The notes: generated by a model not told the origin, from the sequence alone. 45,584 bases of DNA from Pseudomonadota bacterium (GCA_018241365.1 JAFEDX010000005.1:1-45584), one strand, 5' to 3'; shown: positions 25,893 through 35,164, counted from the first letter of the stretch. Program-made: numbers and translations.

Positions 25893-27620
25893 TCAGTCGT
25901 CCAGCAATGAAGGCATGCGCTGGAACAGCACGCTTTCCTTCGCATCCGAACAATCGCTCGACACGCTGATGCGTGCCATTGCATTCGAATAGAGCTGGAA
26001 CCAGTCGGGTCCGCGCGGGTGTTGCGCATCTTCGGACGGGATCTGGGAGCGGCTCCACAATTGGTGCGTCCAGGGAAATTCGTGCTTGATCTCCTGACCG
26101 AACATCAACGGCAACACGAGTTTTTGCCCGAATCCCATCGTCGGCAGCTTGGCCCGGGGCTGGGCGTACAACTCGCCGCGCACCTGCTGGGTGGGTACGT
26201 CCTTGGTGATCGCGGGGGTCGGCCCGTAGACCGTGCCACCCGGGAACTGGTTGGTGAACTCGATCTTGCCGGAAACGTGGCACGCGCCCGTACCCGCGTC
26301 GGCAAGGTGCCGCAGGCGCACGATTTCCACGCGCGCCATCGGCGGGATGTCGATGGAATGGGGCGCGGGCTTGGTGATCACTCCGTCCGGCAGGCACAAC
26401 TTTTCGCTACCGTGTGCGTGCGCCTCGGCGTCGCCGACGCATCCGGGCGAAAAAGCGGTGGACTTGAGCGTGTCGCCTGCGGCAACGAGCCCCTTGCGCA
26501 GCAGGTCCTGGCAACCAGCGGTGCACGGAATCCCGGTTTGCGAAGCCACCGCGTCCGCAGCGAACTGCACGGCGCCATCGATGCCCTGGTCCACGAGTTG
26601 GTTGAAATTGGGCAGGGACGGCGGGACGCCGAGCGCCAGCATGCCAGCGTCGGCGGCGGCGTTGGCGATCGTGCGGCAGGCGCTGCCCGCGCCCGCCCCA
26701 GCGACGCCGATCAAGTCGCAAGCGTGGGTGACGTCCAGGATCGTGTTCACCACGGCGGCTTTCAGGCCGTTGTAGGCGCCGGCGACCCAATCGAAGGCGC
26801 TGGTGATGCCGTCGGCGGCCCACGTGATGAAATCGCCGACGGAGTCGATGTGGCGACCCTCGCCGCGGTACGCTTTCGGACAAATCTGCGCGCCCACGGG
26901 AAACCGGGTTTGGAGCGAGCCAAAGGAACCTGCGGGCGGGCCCGGCTTGTGTCCCGTCACGACCACGCAGCCCCAACGATTGGGATCGGCAAAATCGGGC
27001 GGCGTGAATTCGACCAGCTTGATGGTGTACAGGTTCGGCTTGGGCTTGGCGGCCGTGGACGGCAAGTGCAGGTCCTGTGTTGGCGGGGTTCCGGCGACAT
27101 ACACCCGGATCACGTTCGACGGCCGTCCGGCAAGCACGTTCGCCCCGTTCCCGACCAGCGGCAGGACCCTGACGTAGACGCTGTCCGGGTTGCGGCCCGC
27201 GAGGAGCGACTTGAGGTTTCCCGTGAACATGCCCGCAGTTCCGGAGCCGTCGCCCTGCGCCAGCAGGCCCGACGGCTCCAGGTCTGCGGCCGCACCGCCC
27301 ACGAACGCGGGGAACGGTTGCGCCGCGATCTGCCAGCGCGCGCCGTGCGCACCCGCGATCTTCCCGACGTCCCAGTAAAACGCGTACGCCGCCGTGGCGG
27401 CGCTGGTATCGGCCCGGTAGTCGTCGGTGACAGCCAGATCGCCAACCTTCCGGTACACGGACGCACTCGGCAACAGCCGCAACGGCGTTGCCGGGGCCCG
27501 GATTTCGGTTTGCTTCGCGCCGGTGGGCACGGAGGAAAGGACCGGCGGCGGTGCGGCCAGGGACTCCGCCAGGGCGCCACCGACGAGTACCACGCCAAGC
27601 ACCAAGCGCAGGAGTTGCAT
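25893..27620 (-). CDS. Exported protein of unknown family
   Basis: This 575-residue protein starts MQLLRLVLGVVLVGGALA at ATG 27620 behind a run of G (GGGGGGTGG); a GTG two codons earlier is possible. A Sec signal peptide ends near SLAAPP, so it should be periplasmic, outer-membrane-linked or secreted. The N-terminal third has beta-rich, fibronectin-like stretches (YAFYWDVGKIAGAHGARWQI, NVIRVYVAGTPP). The middle holds a helical, small-residue-rich segment with Cys in THACDLIGVAGAGAGSACRT and PCTAGCQD, and the C-terminus has several further Cys. I recognise no family. It faces lhr with no spacer and lies 98 bp downstream of the M61 peptidase start-side region; no functional link is evident. Confidence 0.75.
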   Translation of the reverse strand: MQLLRLVLGVVLVGGALAESLAAPPPVLSSVPTGAKQTEIRAPATPLRLLPSASVYRKVGDLAVTDDYRADTSAATAAYAFYWDVGKIAGAHGARWQIAAQPFPAFVGGAAADLEPSGLLAQGDGSGTAGMFTGNLKSLLAGRNPDSVYVRVLPLVGNGANVLAGRPSNVIRVYVAGTPPTQDLHLPSTAAKPKPNLYTIKLVEFTPPDFADPNRWGCVVVTGHKPGPPAGSFGSLQTRFPVGAQICPKAYRGEGRHIDSVGDFITWAADGITSAFDWVAGAYNGLKAAVVNTILDVTHACDLIGVAGAGAGSACRTIANAAADAGMLALGVPPSLPNFNQLVDQGIDGAVQFAADAVASQTGIPCTAGCQDLLRKGLVAAGDTLKSTAFSPGCVGDAEAHAHGSEKLCLPDGVITKPAPHSIDIPPMARVEIVRLRHLADAGTGACHVSGKIEFTNQFPGGTVYGPTPAITKDVPTQQVRGELYAQPRAKLPTMGFGQKLVLPLMFGQEIKHEFPWTHQLWSRSQIPSEDAQHPRGPDWFQLYSNAMARISVSSDCSDAKESVLFQRMPSLLDD

Positions 27621-27718
27621 CGCCACCCCCCCGGGTCATCGTCGTGGGTCGAAGTATACACTCCGGTGTCGGGTCGCTTCCGGGCCTCGGGGTGCCCGGA
27701 CGCGACGGGAGCGCGCTG

Positions 27719-29677
27719 CTACCGGCTCTTGATGATCTGCGACAAATAGTCCGGCGTGCCTTCGATGCGCTCGAGATGCGGGTACTGCAAGCCGCCGTGG
27801 TAATCGACCGGCACGGTCTGGTACTGGTCCTGGTACTTCAGCAACAGCTCGATCGGCGCCTTGCCGTCTTTCGCGTCCTTGATCGCGTCGGTCAGCACTT
27901 CGGCGGTATACGCCTGTCCGTTCACCGCCACCAGCGTTTCGCCGGAACCGATGCCGGCCTTGAACGCAGGCCCGTTCCAGCGCACGTCGCCGATCTCGCC
28001 GTCCTTGCCGACCTGCAGGCCGATGCCGAACGCGGCGCCGATGTCGCTGTGGTAACGCTTCGAAGCCAGCTTCTCGAAGTCGTTCGGCTTGTCGGTGTAG
28101 ACCAGTTTCCAGCCGGTGGCCTCGATCCCGCTGGCCAGCGGCGGATTGAGTTCATCGAGATAACGGTGCAGGAACCCGGCCCAGTCGTACTTGGCGACGC
28201 CGCCGAGTGCATTCACGACGTCTTCGTAGGTGTAGGTCCTGGTGACGAAGCTGCCGTCATCCACGCCGAAGAACGCCTTGGCAAAATCATCCAGCGATTT
28301 CTTGTCGTGCGTCAGCGCGCGGATCTTCGCGTCCACCGTCAGCCACATCAACTGGCCGGCGCTGTAGTACTCCTCGCCCATCTGCCAGCTGCGGTACGGC
28401 CGCGGCGCGCGCTGCGCCATGGTCGGATCGTTGGTGGTGTCTTGCAGCGTGCGCCACACGAATCCGGGACGATCGCGGTCGTAGGTGCCGGCCACCATCG
28501 CGATGGCCTGCCGGAACTGTTCGGGCGTCCACAACCCGGAGCGCGCGGCCAGCACGTAGCCCCAGTACTGGGTGCCGCCTTCGTACACCCACAACAGCGA
28601 GTCGCCCATCGGCACGTTGAAGTTGGGCGTCCACAGGTCGGCCGGGCGGCGGAACTTGCCGTTCCACGAGTGCGCGTATTCGTGCGCCAGCAGGCCGCCG
28701 ACGGTCGGCCAGTTGTCCTTCCAGTTGGTGAAGAAGTCGGCGCGCGTGCCGTCCTCGCTGGACTGGTGGTGTTCCAGCCCCTTGCCGCTCAGGCTGTCCG
28801 ACAGCGAGAACAGGAAGTCGTAGTGATCGTAGTGGTGCGAGGCGAACAGCTTGTGCGCCTGGGCGACGACGTTGCGCAGGCCCTGCAATTGCTGCGGCGT
28901 GACTTCCATGTCTTTCGGCGCGTCGGCGAAGATGTCCATGTGCACCGGCGCCTTGGCATTCGGCGCAAGGTCGAGCCGCTTGAAATACTTGCCGGCATAC
29001 ATCGGCGAATCGACCAGCGTGTTGTAGGTGGTCGGCTTGAAGGCGGTGGTGTCGCCCGACTGCGAAGCCCCGCCGTCATCAACACGTTCCAGCGCGGTAC
29101 CGAACTGCCACCCGGCCGGCAGCGTAACGCTGGGCGCGAAGGTGATGTCGCGCGTGTAATGCCCGGCCGGATACAGCGACACCTTGCTCCAAACGAGATC
29201 GAGCATCTTGTCGGTCATCTCGATCGGGCCCTGGCCGCGCGCGCGCGCCGACAGGAACTGGAAACCGACGTCGATGCTGGACACGCCTTGCGGGATGTCC
29301 ACCTTGAACGCGTACACGTCGTACTTGTCGCGCGTCCACGCCAGCGGCTTGCCATTGGCGGTGATGGTGAGCCCCGCCAGCTTGTCGATCGGCCCGGTCG
29401 GCGAATGATTGCCGGGGATCCACTTCGGATACAGCAGCGTCAATTCGCCCGTCTGCACCGGAATGGTTTCCTGCACACGAAAAATGCCCTGCGCAGTGTC
29501 GCTGGCATCGACGTGGATCTTGATGGTGCCGGCGTAGGGTGTGTCCTGCGGTGGTGCGATGTGCGCGTCGGCGGCATCGGCGAGCGCGGCGCCGGCGAAG
29601 CCCAAACCGGCAAGGCCCAACGCGAGCAGCACGGGCAAACGGACCGGCAACGGTGAACGACGGGGCAAACAGGACAT
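27719..29677 (-). CDS. M61-family metallopeptidase with C-terminal PDZ-like domain
   Basis: This 652-residue protein starts MSCLPRRSPL at ATG 29677; an upstream frame extension overlaps the leader and is rejected. A signal peptide (LPVLLALGLAGLGFAGAALA) sends it to the periplasm. The N-terminal beta domain precedes the zinc site HEYAHSW (His332-Glu333-x2-His336), with the WVYEGGTQYWGYVL helix giving the third ligand Glu, as in glycyl aminopeptidases and M61 proteins. The C-terminus has a PDZ-like stretch FGIGLQVGKDGE and AGIGSGETLVAVNG. Family members trim N-terminal Gly/Ala from peptides. The architecture is complete for the family. Confidence 0.92.
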   Translation of the reverse strand: MSCLPRRSPLPVRLPVLLALGLAGLGFAGAALADAADAHIAPPQDTPYAGTIKIHVDASDTAQGIFRVQETIPVQTGELTLLYPKWIPGNHSPTGPIDKLAGLTITANGKPLAWTRDKYDVYAFKVDIPQGVSSIDVGFQFLSARARGQGPIEMTDKMLDLVWSKVSLYPAGHYTRDITFAPSVTLPAGWQFGTALERVDDGGASQSGDTTAFKPTTYNTLVDSPMYAGKYFKRLDLAPNAKAPVHMDIFADAPKDMEVTPQQLQGLRNVVAQAHKLFASHHYDHYDFLFSLSDSLSGKGLEHHQSSEDGTRADFFTNWKDNWPTVGGLLAHEYAHSWNGKFRRPADLWTPNFNVPMGDSLLWVYEGGTQYWGYVLAARSGLWTPEQFRQAIAMVAGTYDRDRPGFVWRTLQDTTNDPTMAQRAPRPYRSWQMGEEYYSAGQLMWLTVDAKIRALTHDKKSLDDFAKAFFGVDDGSFVTRTYTYEDVVNALGGVAKYDWAGFLHRYLDELNPPLASGIEATGWKLVYTDKPNDFEKLASKRYHSDIGAAFGIGLQVGKDGEIGDVRWNGPAFKAGIGSGETLVAVNGQAYTAEVLTDAIKDAKDGKAPIELLLKYQDQYQTVPVDYHGGLQYPHLERIEGTPDYLSQIIKSR

Positions 29678-29763
29678 GCGCGGCTCCAACGGAATGGTCA
29701 ACCCATCGAACGTAGCACCGCCCGCATCGCAACGCATAGCCCGGATGGCATGGGTGCTTCGAA

Positions 29764-29909
29764 TGAAGCCCTTGAGTTACCGTCGCGAGCGAAGGCCGAT
29801 TGCGTGACGCCGGAGCGCAGCAAGCGGAGCGTACACGCCAGTACGTGAGCATTGCGAGCACCGCCGGCGCGCAAGCTGCCGAGCGCAGCAGGTAAATCAA
29901 GGGCTTCGA
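29764..29909. repeat. Inverted-repeat element between GST and M61 genes
   Basis: TGAAGCCCTTGAGTTAC (29764-29780) faces GTAAATCAAGGGCTTCGA (29892-29909), near-perfect arms with one mismatch around about 110 bp. The right arm contains the stop codon and the last codons of the glutathione transferase. The interior (CGTACACGCCAGTACGTGAG) is itself palindromic. It is MITE-like, non-coding. Confidence 0.65.
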
Positions 29910-30598
29910 GCGCCCTGCCCGAACAAGATCTTCTTTTCCTCGTCGCCCATGGTTTTCCCTGAGGATGGGCTCACTTCTTCGCCGCGCGCGAGCGCGCGGA
30001 TCGTGGCGGGACGTGCCGCGATGGCAGCGCGCCAGCGGCGCACTTCGGCGAAGGGTTCCAGATTCAACGGTGCCTTGGAGTACGGATCGATCCACGGCCA
30101 ACACGCCATGTCGGCGATGGTGTAGTCGTCGCCGGTGATGAACCTGCGGCCCTTGAGGCGGCGATCCAGCACGTCGAGCAGGCGTTCGGATTCCTTGCGA
30201 TAGCGATCCATCGCGTAGGGGATCTTCTCCGGCGCGTAGTTGCTGAAATGGCCATGCTGGCCGGTCATCGGCCCGAGCCCACCCACCTGCCAGAACAGCC
30301 ATTCCAGGCATTCGACCTTGCCGCGCGCATCTTTCGGAATGCAGCGCCCGGTCTTGCCGGCGAGATAGACCAGGATCGCGCCGGACTCGAACACGCTGAG
30401 CGGCGCTCCGCCATCGACCGGACCGTGATCGACGATCGCCGGCATCTTGTTGTTGGGCGAGATCGCGAGATATTCGGGCTTGAACTGGTCGCCCCTGCCG
30501 ATATCGACCGGCTTGATGGTGTAGGGCAAACCTGTTTCTTCGAGGAACAGGGTGATCTTGTGGCCGTTCGGTGTCGGCCAGTAGTACAGGTCGATCAT
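29897..30598 (-). CDS. Glutathione S-transferase, YfcG/YghU-like
   Basis: This 233-residue protein starts MIDLYYWPTPNGHKI at ATG 30598. The PTPNGHKI start and DQFKPEYLAISPNNKMPAIVD block are hallmarks of the nu-class GSTs YfcG and YghU, which act as disulfide-bond reductases with glutathione. FESGAILVYLAGK contributes the glutathione-binding Glu-Ser, and a helical C-terminal domain (YTIADMACWPWIDPY) follows with the N-capping Asp. It is cytoplasmic, and the length is normal for the family. The last codons and stop fall within an inverted-repeat arm, so the extreme C-terminus may have been rewritten by the element. Confidence 0.9.
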   Translation of the reverse strand: MIDLYYWPTPNGHKITLFLEETGLPYTIKPVDIGRGDQFKPEYLAISPNNKMPAIVDHGPVDGGAPLSVFESGAILVYLAGKTGRCIPKDARGKVECLEWLFWQVGGLGPMTGQHGHFSNYAPEKIPYAMDRYRKESERLLDVLDRRLKGRRFITGDDYTIADMACWPWIDPYSKAPLNLEPFAEVRRWRAAIAARPATIRALARGEEVSPSSGKTMGDEEKKILFGQGARSP

Positions 30599-30649
30599 TC
30601 TGTCAGGAGCGCCTCGAAGCATCTGTCACGGCGGGTCGCCCGCACACAG

Positions 30650-30675
30650 GCTCCTGCATGGCTTGCAGCAGGAGC
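30650..30675. terminator. Hairpin between permease and GST genes
   Basis: GCTCCTGC (30650-30657) and GCAGGAGC (30668-30675) form a perfect 8-bp stem with a 10-base loop. It lies downstream of the leftward permease stop (30768) and upstream of the GST start. A T-rich stretch is seen on the reverse strand near 30730 (the + strand has AAAAAAA), before the stem. It is a terminator or REP-like element. Confidence 0.4.
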
Positions 30676-30767
30676 GAGCGTACTCGCGACCAGGCAGCAC
30701 AACAGGTGCAGGAAGACTCCTTGTCTCCTTGCAAAAAAACGCACCCTAATACGCAGGAAGTGAAGAT

Positions 30768-32258
30768 TCAGTCGTCGCGCGCCAGATGGCTGTGGCGGAT
30801 GCCGTAGGCGAAATACACGATCAGGCCGACCGCCATCCACACGACGAAACGATCGATGGTGATCCGCGCGAGGCCGCCGATCATGTGGAACTGGCCACCG
30901 GTGACCCACGGCCAGCCGATGATCAGGAACAGCGAGAACAGCATGCCGATGGGCGCGACCAGCCACAGCGCGGGCGAGCGGAAGCCGCGCCGCACGTCCG
31001 GGCGGCGCACGCGCAGGATCAGCACCGACAGGCAGATCACGATGAACGCGGACAGCGTGCCGATGTTCACCAGCTCGGCGACCTCGCCGATCGGCAGGAA
31101 GCCCGCGACCACCGCACTGAAGAGGCCCAGGATCGCGGTGGGCCGATGCGGCGTGCCGTAGCGCGGGTGCACGTGCGCGAACCATCCGGGCAGCAGGCCA
31201 TCGCGCGACAGCGCAAACCAGATGCGCGCCGCGCCCAGCATGAACGCGAACAGCACGCTGGTGAGCCCCGCCACCGCGGCGACGTTGATGATGCCGCGCA
31301 CCCAGTCGAGATGCAGCGCCTTGAAGGCCGAATCCACCGGCGCCGCGGAGTTCAGCTGCGGATACGGCACCATGCCGGTCAGCACCAGCGACACCGCGAT
31401 GTACAGCGCCATCGAGATCGCCAGCGACAGCAGCACCGCGCGCGGCAGGTCGCGCTGCGGATTTTTCGCTTCCTCGGCGGCGGTGGTCAGCGTGTCGTAG
31501 CCGAAACACGCGAAGAACACGATGCTGGATGCCGCCAGCACGCCGGCCCAGCCGAAACGCGAGGTACCGTCTGCGGCGTGCGTCAGTGGCGGCACGAACG
31601 GATGCCAGTTGGCGGGATTGACATAGAACGCGCCGACCGCGATCACCAGCAGCACGCCGATCACCTTGATCACCACGATCACCGTGTTGGCGCGTGCGCC
31701 CCATTCGGTCTTGATGGTGAGCATCCACGCGATCACCAGCGAGATCGCCGCCGCCACCACGTCGAACACCTTGCCCGAGCCGGGATTGGCCGGATCGTAG
31801 GCGCCCTGCAGCCACACCGGCAGGTGCGCGCCGAACAGTTGCGTGATCAGCGCCTGCACGTAACCTGACCAGCCGATCGCGACCACCGCGACGATCAGCG
31901 CGTATTCGAGGATCAGGTCCCAGCCGATGATCCACGCGAACAGCTCGCCCAGCACTGCGTAGCTGTACGTATAGGCGCTGCCGGTGACCGGGATCATCCC
32001 CGAGAACTCGGCGTAGGCCAACGCCGCGCAGGCGCTGCCGATGCCGGCCACGATGAAGCTGACGACCACCGCCGGCCCGGCGTTGACCGCGGCCTGCTGG
32101 CCGGCCAGCACGAAGATGCCGACGCCGATGATCGCGCCGATGCCGATCGCGGTGAGCTGCCAGACGCCCAGCACGCGACGGAACTCGCCGCGGCTGCCGG
32201 CTTCGGACTGCAACTGTTCGACCGTCTTGTGGCGGGTGAGTTGCTGGATCATGTTCAT
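30768..32258 (-). CDS. APC-family cationic amino-acid permease
   Basis: This 496-residue integral membrane protein has about 12-13 hydrophobic helices. LTAIGIGAIIGVGIFVLAGQ near residue 35 is the TM1 substrate loop of the APC superfamily, followed by ALAYAEFSGMIPVTGSAYTYSYAVLGE and FFACFGYDTLTTAAEEAKNPQRDLPRA. These are typical of the YfnA/CAT-like branch that moves basic or neutral amino acids by proton symport. It starts ATG 32258, and that start lies in a 14-bp repeated unit (32247-32288), so alternative ATGs occur upstream but out of frame. It is divergent from ubiA. Confidence 0.9.
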   Translation of the reverse strand: MNMIQQLTRHKTVEQLQSEAGSRGEFRRVLGVWQLTAIGIGAIIGVGIFVLAGQQAAVNAGPAVVVSFIVAGIGSACAALAYAEFSGMIPVTGSAYTYSYAVLGELFAWIIGWDLILEYALIVAVVAIGWSGYVQALITQLFGAHLPVWLQGAYDPANPGSGKVFDVVAAAISLVIAWMLTIKTEWGARANTVIVVIKVIGVLLVIAVGAFYVNPANWHPFVPPLTHAADGTSRFGWAGVLAASSIVFFACFGYDTLTTAAEEAKNPQRDLPRAVLLSLAISMALYIAVSLVLTGMVPYPQLNSAAPVDSAFKALHLDWVRGIINVAAVAGLTSVLFAFMLGAARIWFALSRDGLLPGWFAHVHPRYGTPHRPTAILGLFSAVVAGFLPIGEVAELVNIGTLSAFIVICLSVLILRVRRPDVRRGFRSPALWLVAPIGMLFSLFLIIGWPWVTGGQFHMIGGLARITIDRFVVWMAVGLIVYFAYGIRHSHLARDD

Positions 32259-32288
32259 AGGATCATGTTCATAGGATCATGTTCATAG
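32247..32288. repeat. Triple 14-bp tandem repeat over the permease start
   Basis: GATCATGTTCATAG is repeated exactly three times (32247-32260, 32261-32274, 32275-32288) with a partial GATCA after. On the coding strand each unit carries ATGAACATGATC, so the start-codon region is tripled. Because 14 is not a multiple of 3, gain or loss of a unit moves the upstream ATGs between frames. Confidence 0.85.
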
Positions 32289-32531
32289 GATCAGGCTCAT
32301 CGGGTCTGCCCCACGGCTCCGGAATCGGGCGAGCATAACCGCGCCAGCCGCGCCGCGGCTGTGCCAATCGTCCCGGTTGACCGCGTCGACTGGTGCCACG
32401 CACGGGTTGGAGCCAGCCGTCGGCTGCGCGACAATCCGACGCTGTTCCAGCCGTCGATCCGTCGCCGGGCTCTCCGCCGAGGGCATGTATCTTCGTCACC
32501 TTCCCAGGACATTCCTCCAGCACCGCCCTGC

Positions 32532-33590
32532 ATGCCCCGCAAGCACATCACCAGCCGCAAACCACACGCCTCCGCGAAACCTGTCGAGCAGGCCGAGTTG
32601 CCCTTGTTCGATGCGCGCGGCGTGGACCTGCAGGCGCCCGCAGCGCCCGACACATCGCGCCCGGCCGATGCTTCACCGCGTTCGACGCGCACCATCGAAT
32701 TCCTGCTGCGCGCGCTGCCCGTGGGGTGGCGCGACAAGGCGCGCGACCTGCTGGTGCTGGTGCGGATGGACCGTCCGATCGGCGCGCTGCTGCTGCTGTG
32801 GCCGACCTGGTGGGCACTGTGGCTGGCGGGCAACGATGCGGTGCCGCAGTGGAAATACCTGATCGTGTTCACCGTCGGCGTGTTCGTGATGCGCGCGGCG
32901 GGCTGCGCGATGAACGACTTCGCCGACCGCAAGCTCGATCCGCAGGTCGCGCGTACCGCGGGCCGGCCACTCGCAGCGGGGCGCGTGAAACCTTGGGAAG
33001 CCGTGGCGTGTTTCGTGGGCCTTTCGCTGTTGGGTTTCGTGTTGGTAGTGGTGTTCACCAACCGCCTGACGATTTACCTGTCGTTCGCAGGCGCGGCATT
33101 GGCGCTGCTGTATCCGTTCACCAAACGCTACACGCAGCTGCCGCAGGTGGTGCTGGGCGCGGCGTTCGGCTGGGGCATTCCGATGGCGTTTGCCGCGATC
33201 ACCAACGGCGTGCCGCCGGTCGCCTGGCTGCTGTTCCTCGGCAACATCCTGTTCTCGGTGATCTACGACACCGAATACGCGATGGTCGATCGCGACGACG
33301 ACATCCGCGCGGGCGCCAAGTCCACCGCGATCCTGTTCGGCGAGGCCGACCTGCCGATCCTCGGGATCTTGATGGCGACGCTCTTGTTCACGCTGCTGCT
33401 GGTGGGCCAGCGCGCACAGCTCGAATGGCCGTACCTCGCCGGCCTCGGCGTGGCGCTGCTGCTGTTCGCATGGCAGTTGTGGAACATGCGCTGGCGCCAA
33501 CGCGATGCCTGCTTCGCTGCGTTCCGCAACAACAACTGGGTGGGTGGCGTGGTGTGGCTGGGAATCGTGGTGGCACTGGCAATCAAGTAG
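32532..33590 (+). CDS. ubiA: 4-hydroxybenzoate polyprenyltransferase
   Basis: This 352-residue protein attaches the polyprenyl tail to 4-hydroxybenzoate in ubiquinone synthesis, in the inner membrane. It starts ATG 32532; the N-terminal ~60 residues are an unusual hydrophilic, Pro/Ala-rich extension compared with E. coli UbiA (290). The Mg-PPi motifs are NDFADRKLD (128-136) and DTEYAMVDRDDD (about 246-257), with TAGRPLAAGRV between them. About eight membrane helices follow. The TAG stop lies in the arm of a palindromic repeat shared with the convergent peptidase gene. The neighbours are not ubi genes. Confidence 0.94.
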   Translation: MPRKHITSRKPHASAKPVEQAELPLFDARGVDLQAPAAPDTSRPADASPRSTRTIEFLLRALPVGWRDKARDLLVLVRMDRPIGALLLLWPTWWALWLAGNDAVPQWKYLIVFTVGVFVMRAAGCAMNDFADRKLDPQVARTAGRPLAAGRVKPWEAVACFVGLSLLGFVLVVVFTNRLTIYLSFAGAALALLYPFTKRYTQLPQVVLGAAFGWGIPMAFAAITNGVPPVAWLLFLGNILFSVIYDTEYAMVDRDDDIRAGAKSTAILFGEADLPILGILMATLLFTLLLVGQRAQLEWPYLAGLGVALLLFAWQLWNMRWRQRDACFAAFRNNNWVGGVVWLGIVVALAIK

Positions 33591-33689
33591 GAGGGCCGGA
33601 AAGCCCGATCATGGAGCGCTTGGCCATGGACGGCGTGTGATGGCGCTTGCGATGTGCGGTCTTCATGGTCGCGCTTCCACCGCTCCTAC
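33587..33689. repeat. GTAGGAG...CTCCTAC repeat between ubiA and S41 gene
   Basis: GTAGGAGGGCCGGAAAGCCC starts at 33587 and GCTTCCACCGCTCCTAC ends at 33689. The same sequence, inverted, forms the element at 39993-40039. Both gene stops (TAG at 33588-33590 and TAG on the reverse strand at 33686-33688) are inside the arms. It probably acts as a bidirectional terminator. Confidence 0.8.
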
Positions 33690-35128
33690 AAGCGCGCCTT
33701 CGCCGCGAGCTCCAGCGCCTTGTCCAGCAATGGATCGCGGCCGTGCAGGTAATCGTCGAAGGTATAGGCCACGCGCACGTCGGGGTCGAACGACTGGACG
33801 TGCGTGGGGTAGAACAACATGACCCAGAAACAGTCGCGATGCCCCCAGCATGGCTTCGAGTAATCCTCGTAGCCGGTCGCGTAATGCGCCCACAGCTTCG
33901 AATTGGGCAACTGCATGCCGCGTCCCTCGGCCCAGATGCGCAGATGATCCCCGACCGGCTCGCCGATGGTCGTGACCTTGCCGCCGCCATGCTCCTTGAC
34001 CAGTGCGAGGCTGATGTTGCCCGCCGAAAATGTCCAGGCGCTGGTCAATACGTACACGTGCCCGATCGAGCCTGACAGGGTCGTGATGTGTTGCATGAGC
34101 CCGGCCGTGGTCGTGAAGTTGCCGCCCTGATCCAGCCGCAGGTCCAGCACGATGAAGCGCGGCTGGTCGGTTTTGATCGCCTGCTCCACGTGTGCGATGA
34201 ACGGCCTGATCGGATGGCCCGGCTCGTCTTCATTGCTGCGGAACTGCACGTACAGCGTCCGGGTTTCAGGCCACCACGTGCTGTGGAACGGATTGCCGTA
34301 ATCGCGCAGGAACAGCGGCATCTGCGCATCGCGCGGCAGCAGGGTCGCCCAGTCAGCGGGCTCGCCCGCGATGCGCTGTGGCGCAAGGTAGGCGTCCGAA
34401 TACGCATCGGTCCAGTCGGAACCGGCCTTCACCGCCTGCGGATCGGGCGGATCCGCCGCGATGGTTGCTTGGCGCGACGTGCCATCGCGCATTCGAACCG
34501 CCACGGTCAGCCCGTTAGTCGTGGGCGTCAACCCGGCTGCGTGCAGCAGGTCCGGCGACTCCAGGTAGAACGGCGAGACGTACTGGTCGTAATGATTGCG
34601 CGGCCCCAGCGAATACGCGTACATCCTGTCCGCCAGGGTTGCCGCGGGCTGGCCATCGAGTGTCAGCAGCTTGCCGCCAAGCAATGCGTGGCATGGCGGG
34701 CCGGCGCGCACCACGTACCAGCCGTCGGCAAAGCGGTAGAACCGGCAGGGAATGCGGTTGGCCGTGGCGTACAGCGAGGGCTTGTAGATCTGCGAATGAC
34801 CGGCGTCGGCCAAGGCCACCATGCGCATGATCGCAAGGTCGAACTGTGCCGGCGAGAGCGCGCCGGCCTTGCCTTCGGTATCGCGCCACACCGCCTTGGC
34901 TTCCGCAAGTGACGCCGGCGAATAACTGCGGTTGAGCCCGAAATAGCGCTTGAAGTAATCGAGATCCTGCCTTTGCGCCGTGGCGAGATCATGCGCAGGC
35001 GGGTAGCGGGCGGCCGGCGCCGCCGGATAGAACTTGTGGAAGAACGCAAACGCCAGCAACGCGCACGCGCCGACCAGCACCAGCACACCACCGCCGACCC
35101 AGACACCAATCCGGAATCCGGTCCTCAC
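33686..35128 (-). CDS. S41-like serine peptidase, membrane-anchored
   Basis: This 480-residue protein is taken to start at GTG 35128 (MRTGFRIGVWVGGG) because GGGGGTAAC lies immediately upstream; a GTG at 35152 would add eight residues and overlap that site. One N-terminal membrane helix (VWVGGGVLVLVGACALLAFAFF) anchors a periplasmic domain. FIVLDLRLDQGGNFTTTAG and TSAWTFSAGNISLALVKEHGG correspond to the S41/tail-specific-protease core, where the Ser of the FSAGN motif is the likely nucleophile. There is no obvious PDZ domain, so substrate choice is unclear. It lies downstream of comF on the same strand, 72 bp apart. The TAG stop lies in a repeat arm. Confidence 0.75.
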   Translation of the reverse strand: MRTGFRIGVWVGGGVLVLVGACALLAFAFFHKFYPAAPAARYPPAHDLATAQRQDLDYFKRYFGLNRSYSPASLAEAKAVWRDTEGKAGALSPAQFDLAIMRMVALADAGHSQIYKPSLYATANRIPCRFYRFADGWYVVRAGPPCHALLGGKLLTLDGQPAATLADRMYAYSLGPRNHYDQYVSPFYLESPDLLHAAGLTPTTNGLTVAVRMRDGTSRQATIAADPPDPQAVKAGSDWTDAYSDAYLAPQRIAGEPADWATLLPRDAQMPLFLRDYGNPFHSTWWPETRTLYVQFRSNEDEPGHPIRPFIAHVEQAIKTDQPRFIVLDLRLDQGGNFTTTAGLMQHITTLSGSIGHVYVLTSAWTFSAGNISLALVKEHGGGKVTTIGEPVGDHLRIWAEGRGMQLPNSKLWAHYATGYEDYSKPCWGHRDCFWVMLFYPTHVQSFDPDVRVAYTFDDYLHGRDPLLDKALELAAKARL

Positions 35129-35164
35129 GTTACCCCCGGTTGGGTGGATCACAGGTACGCCAGT

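Noticed and set aside
27488-29656. 722-codon forward frame over the M61 peptidase
   Set aside because: It is the mirror of a gene with an HExxH site and signal peptide; no domain was seen in it.
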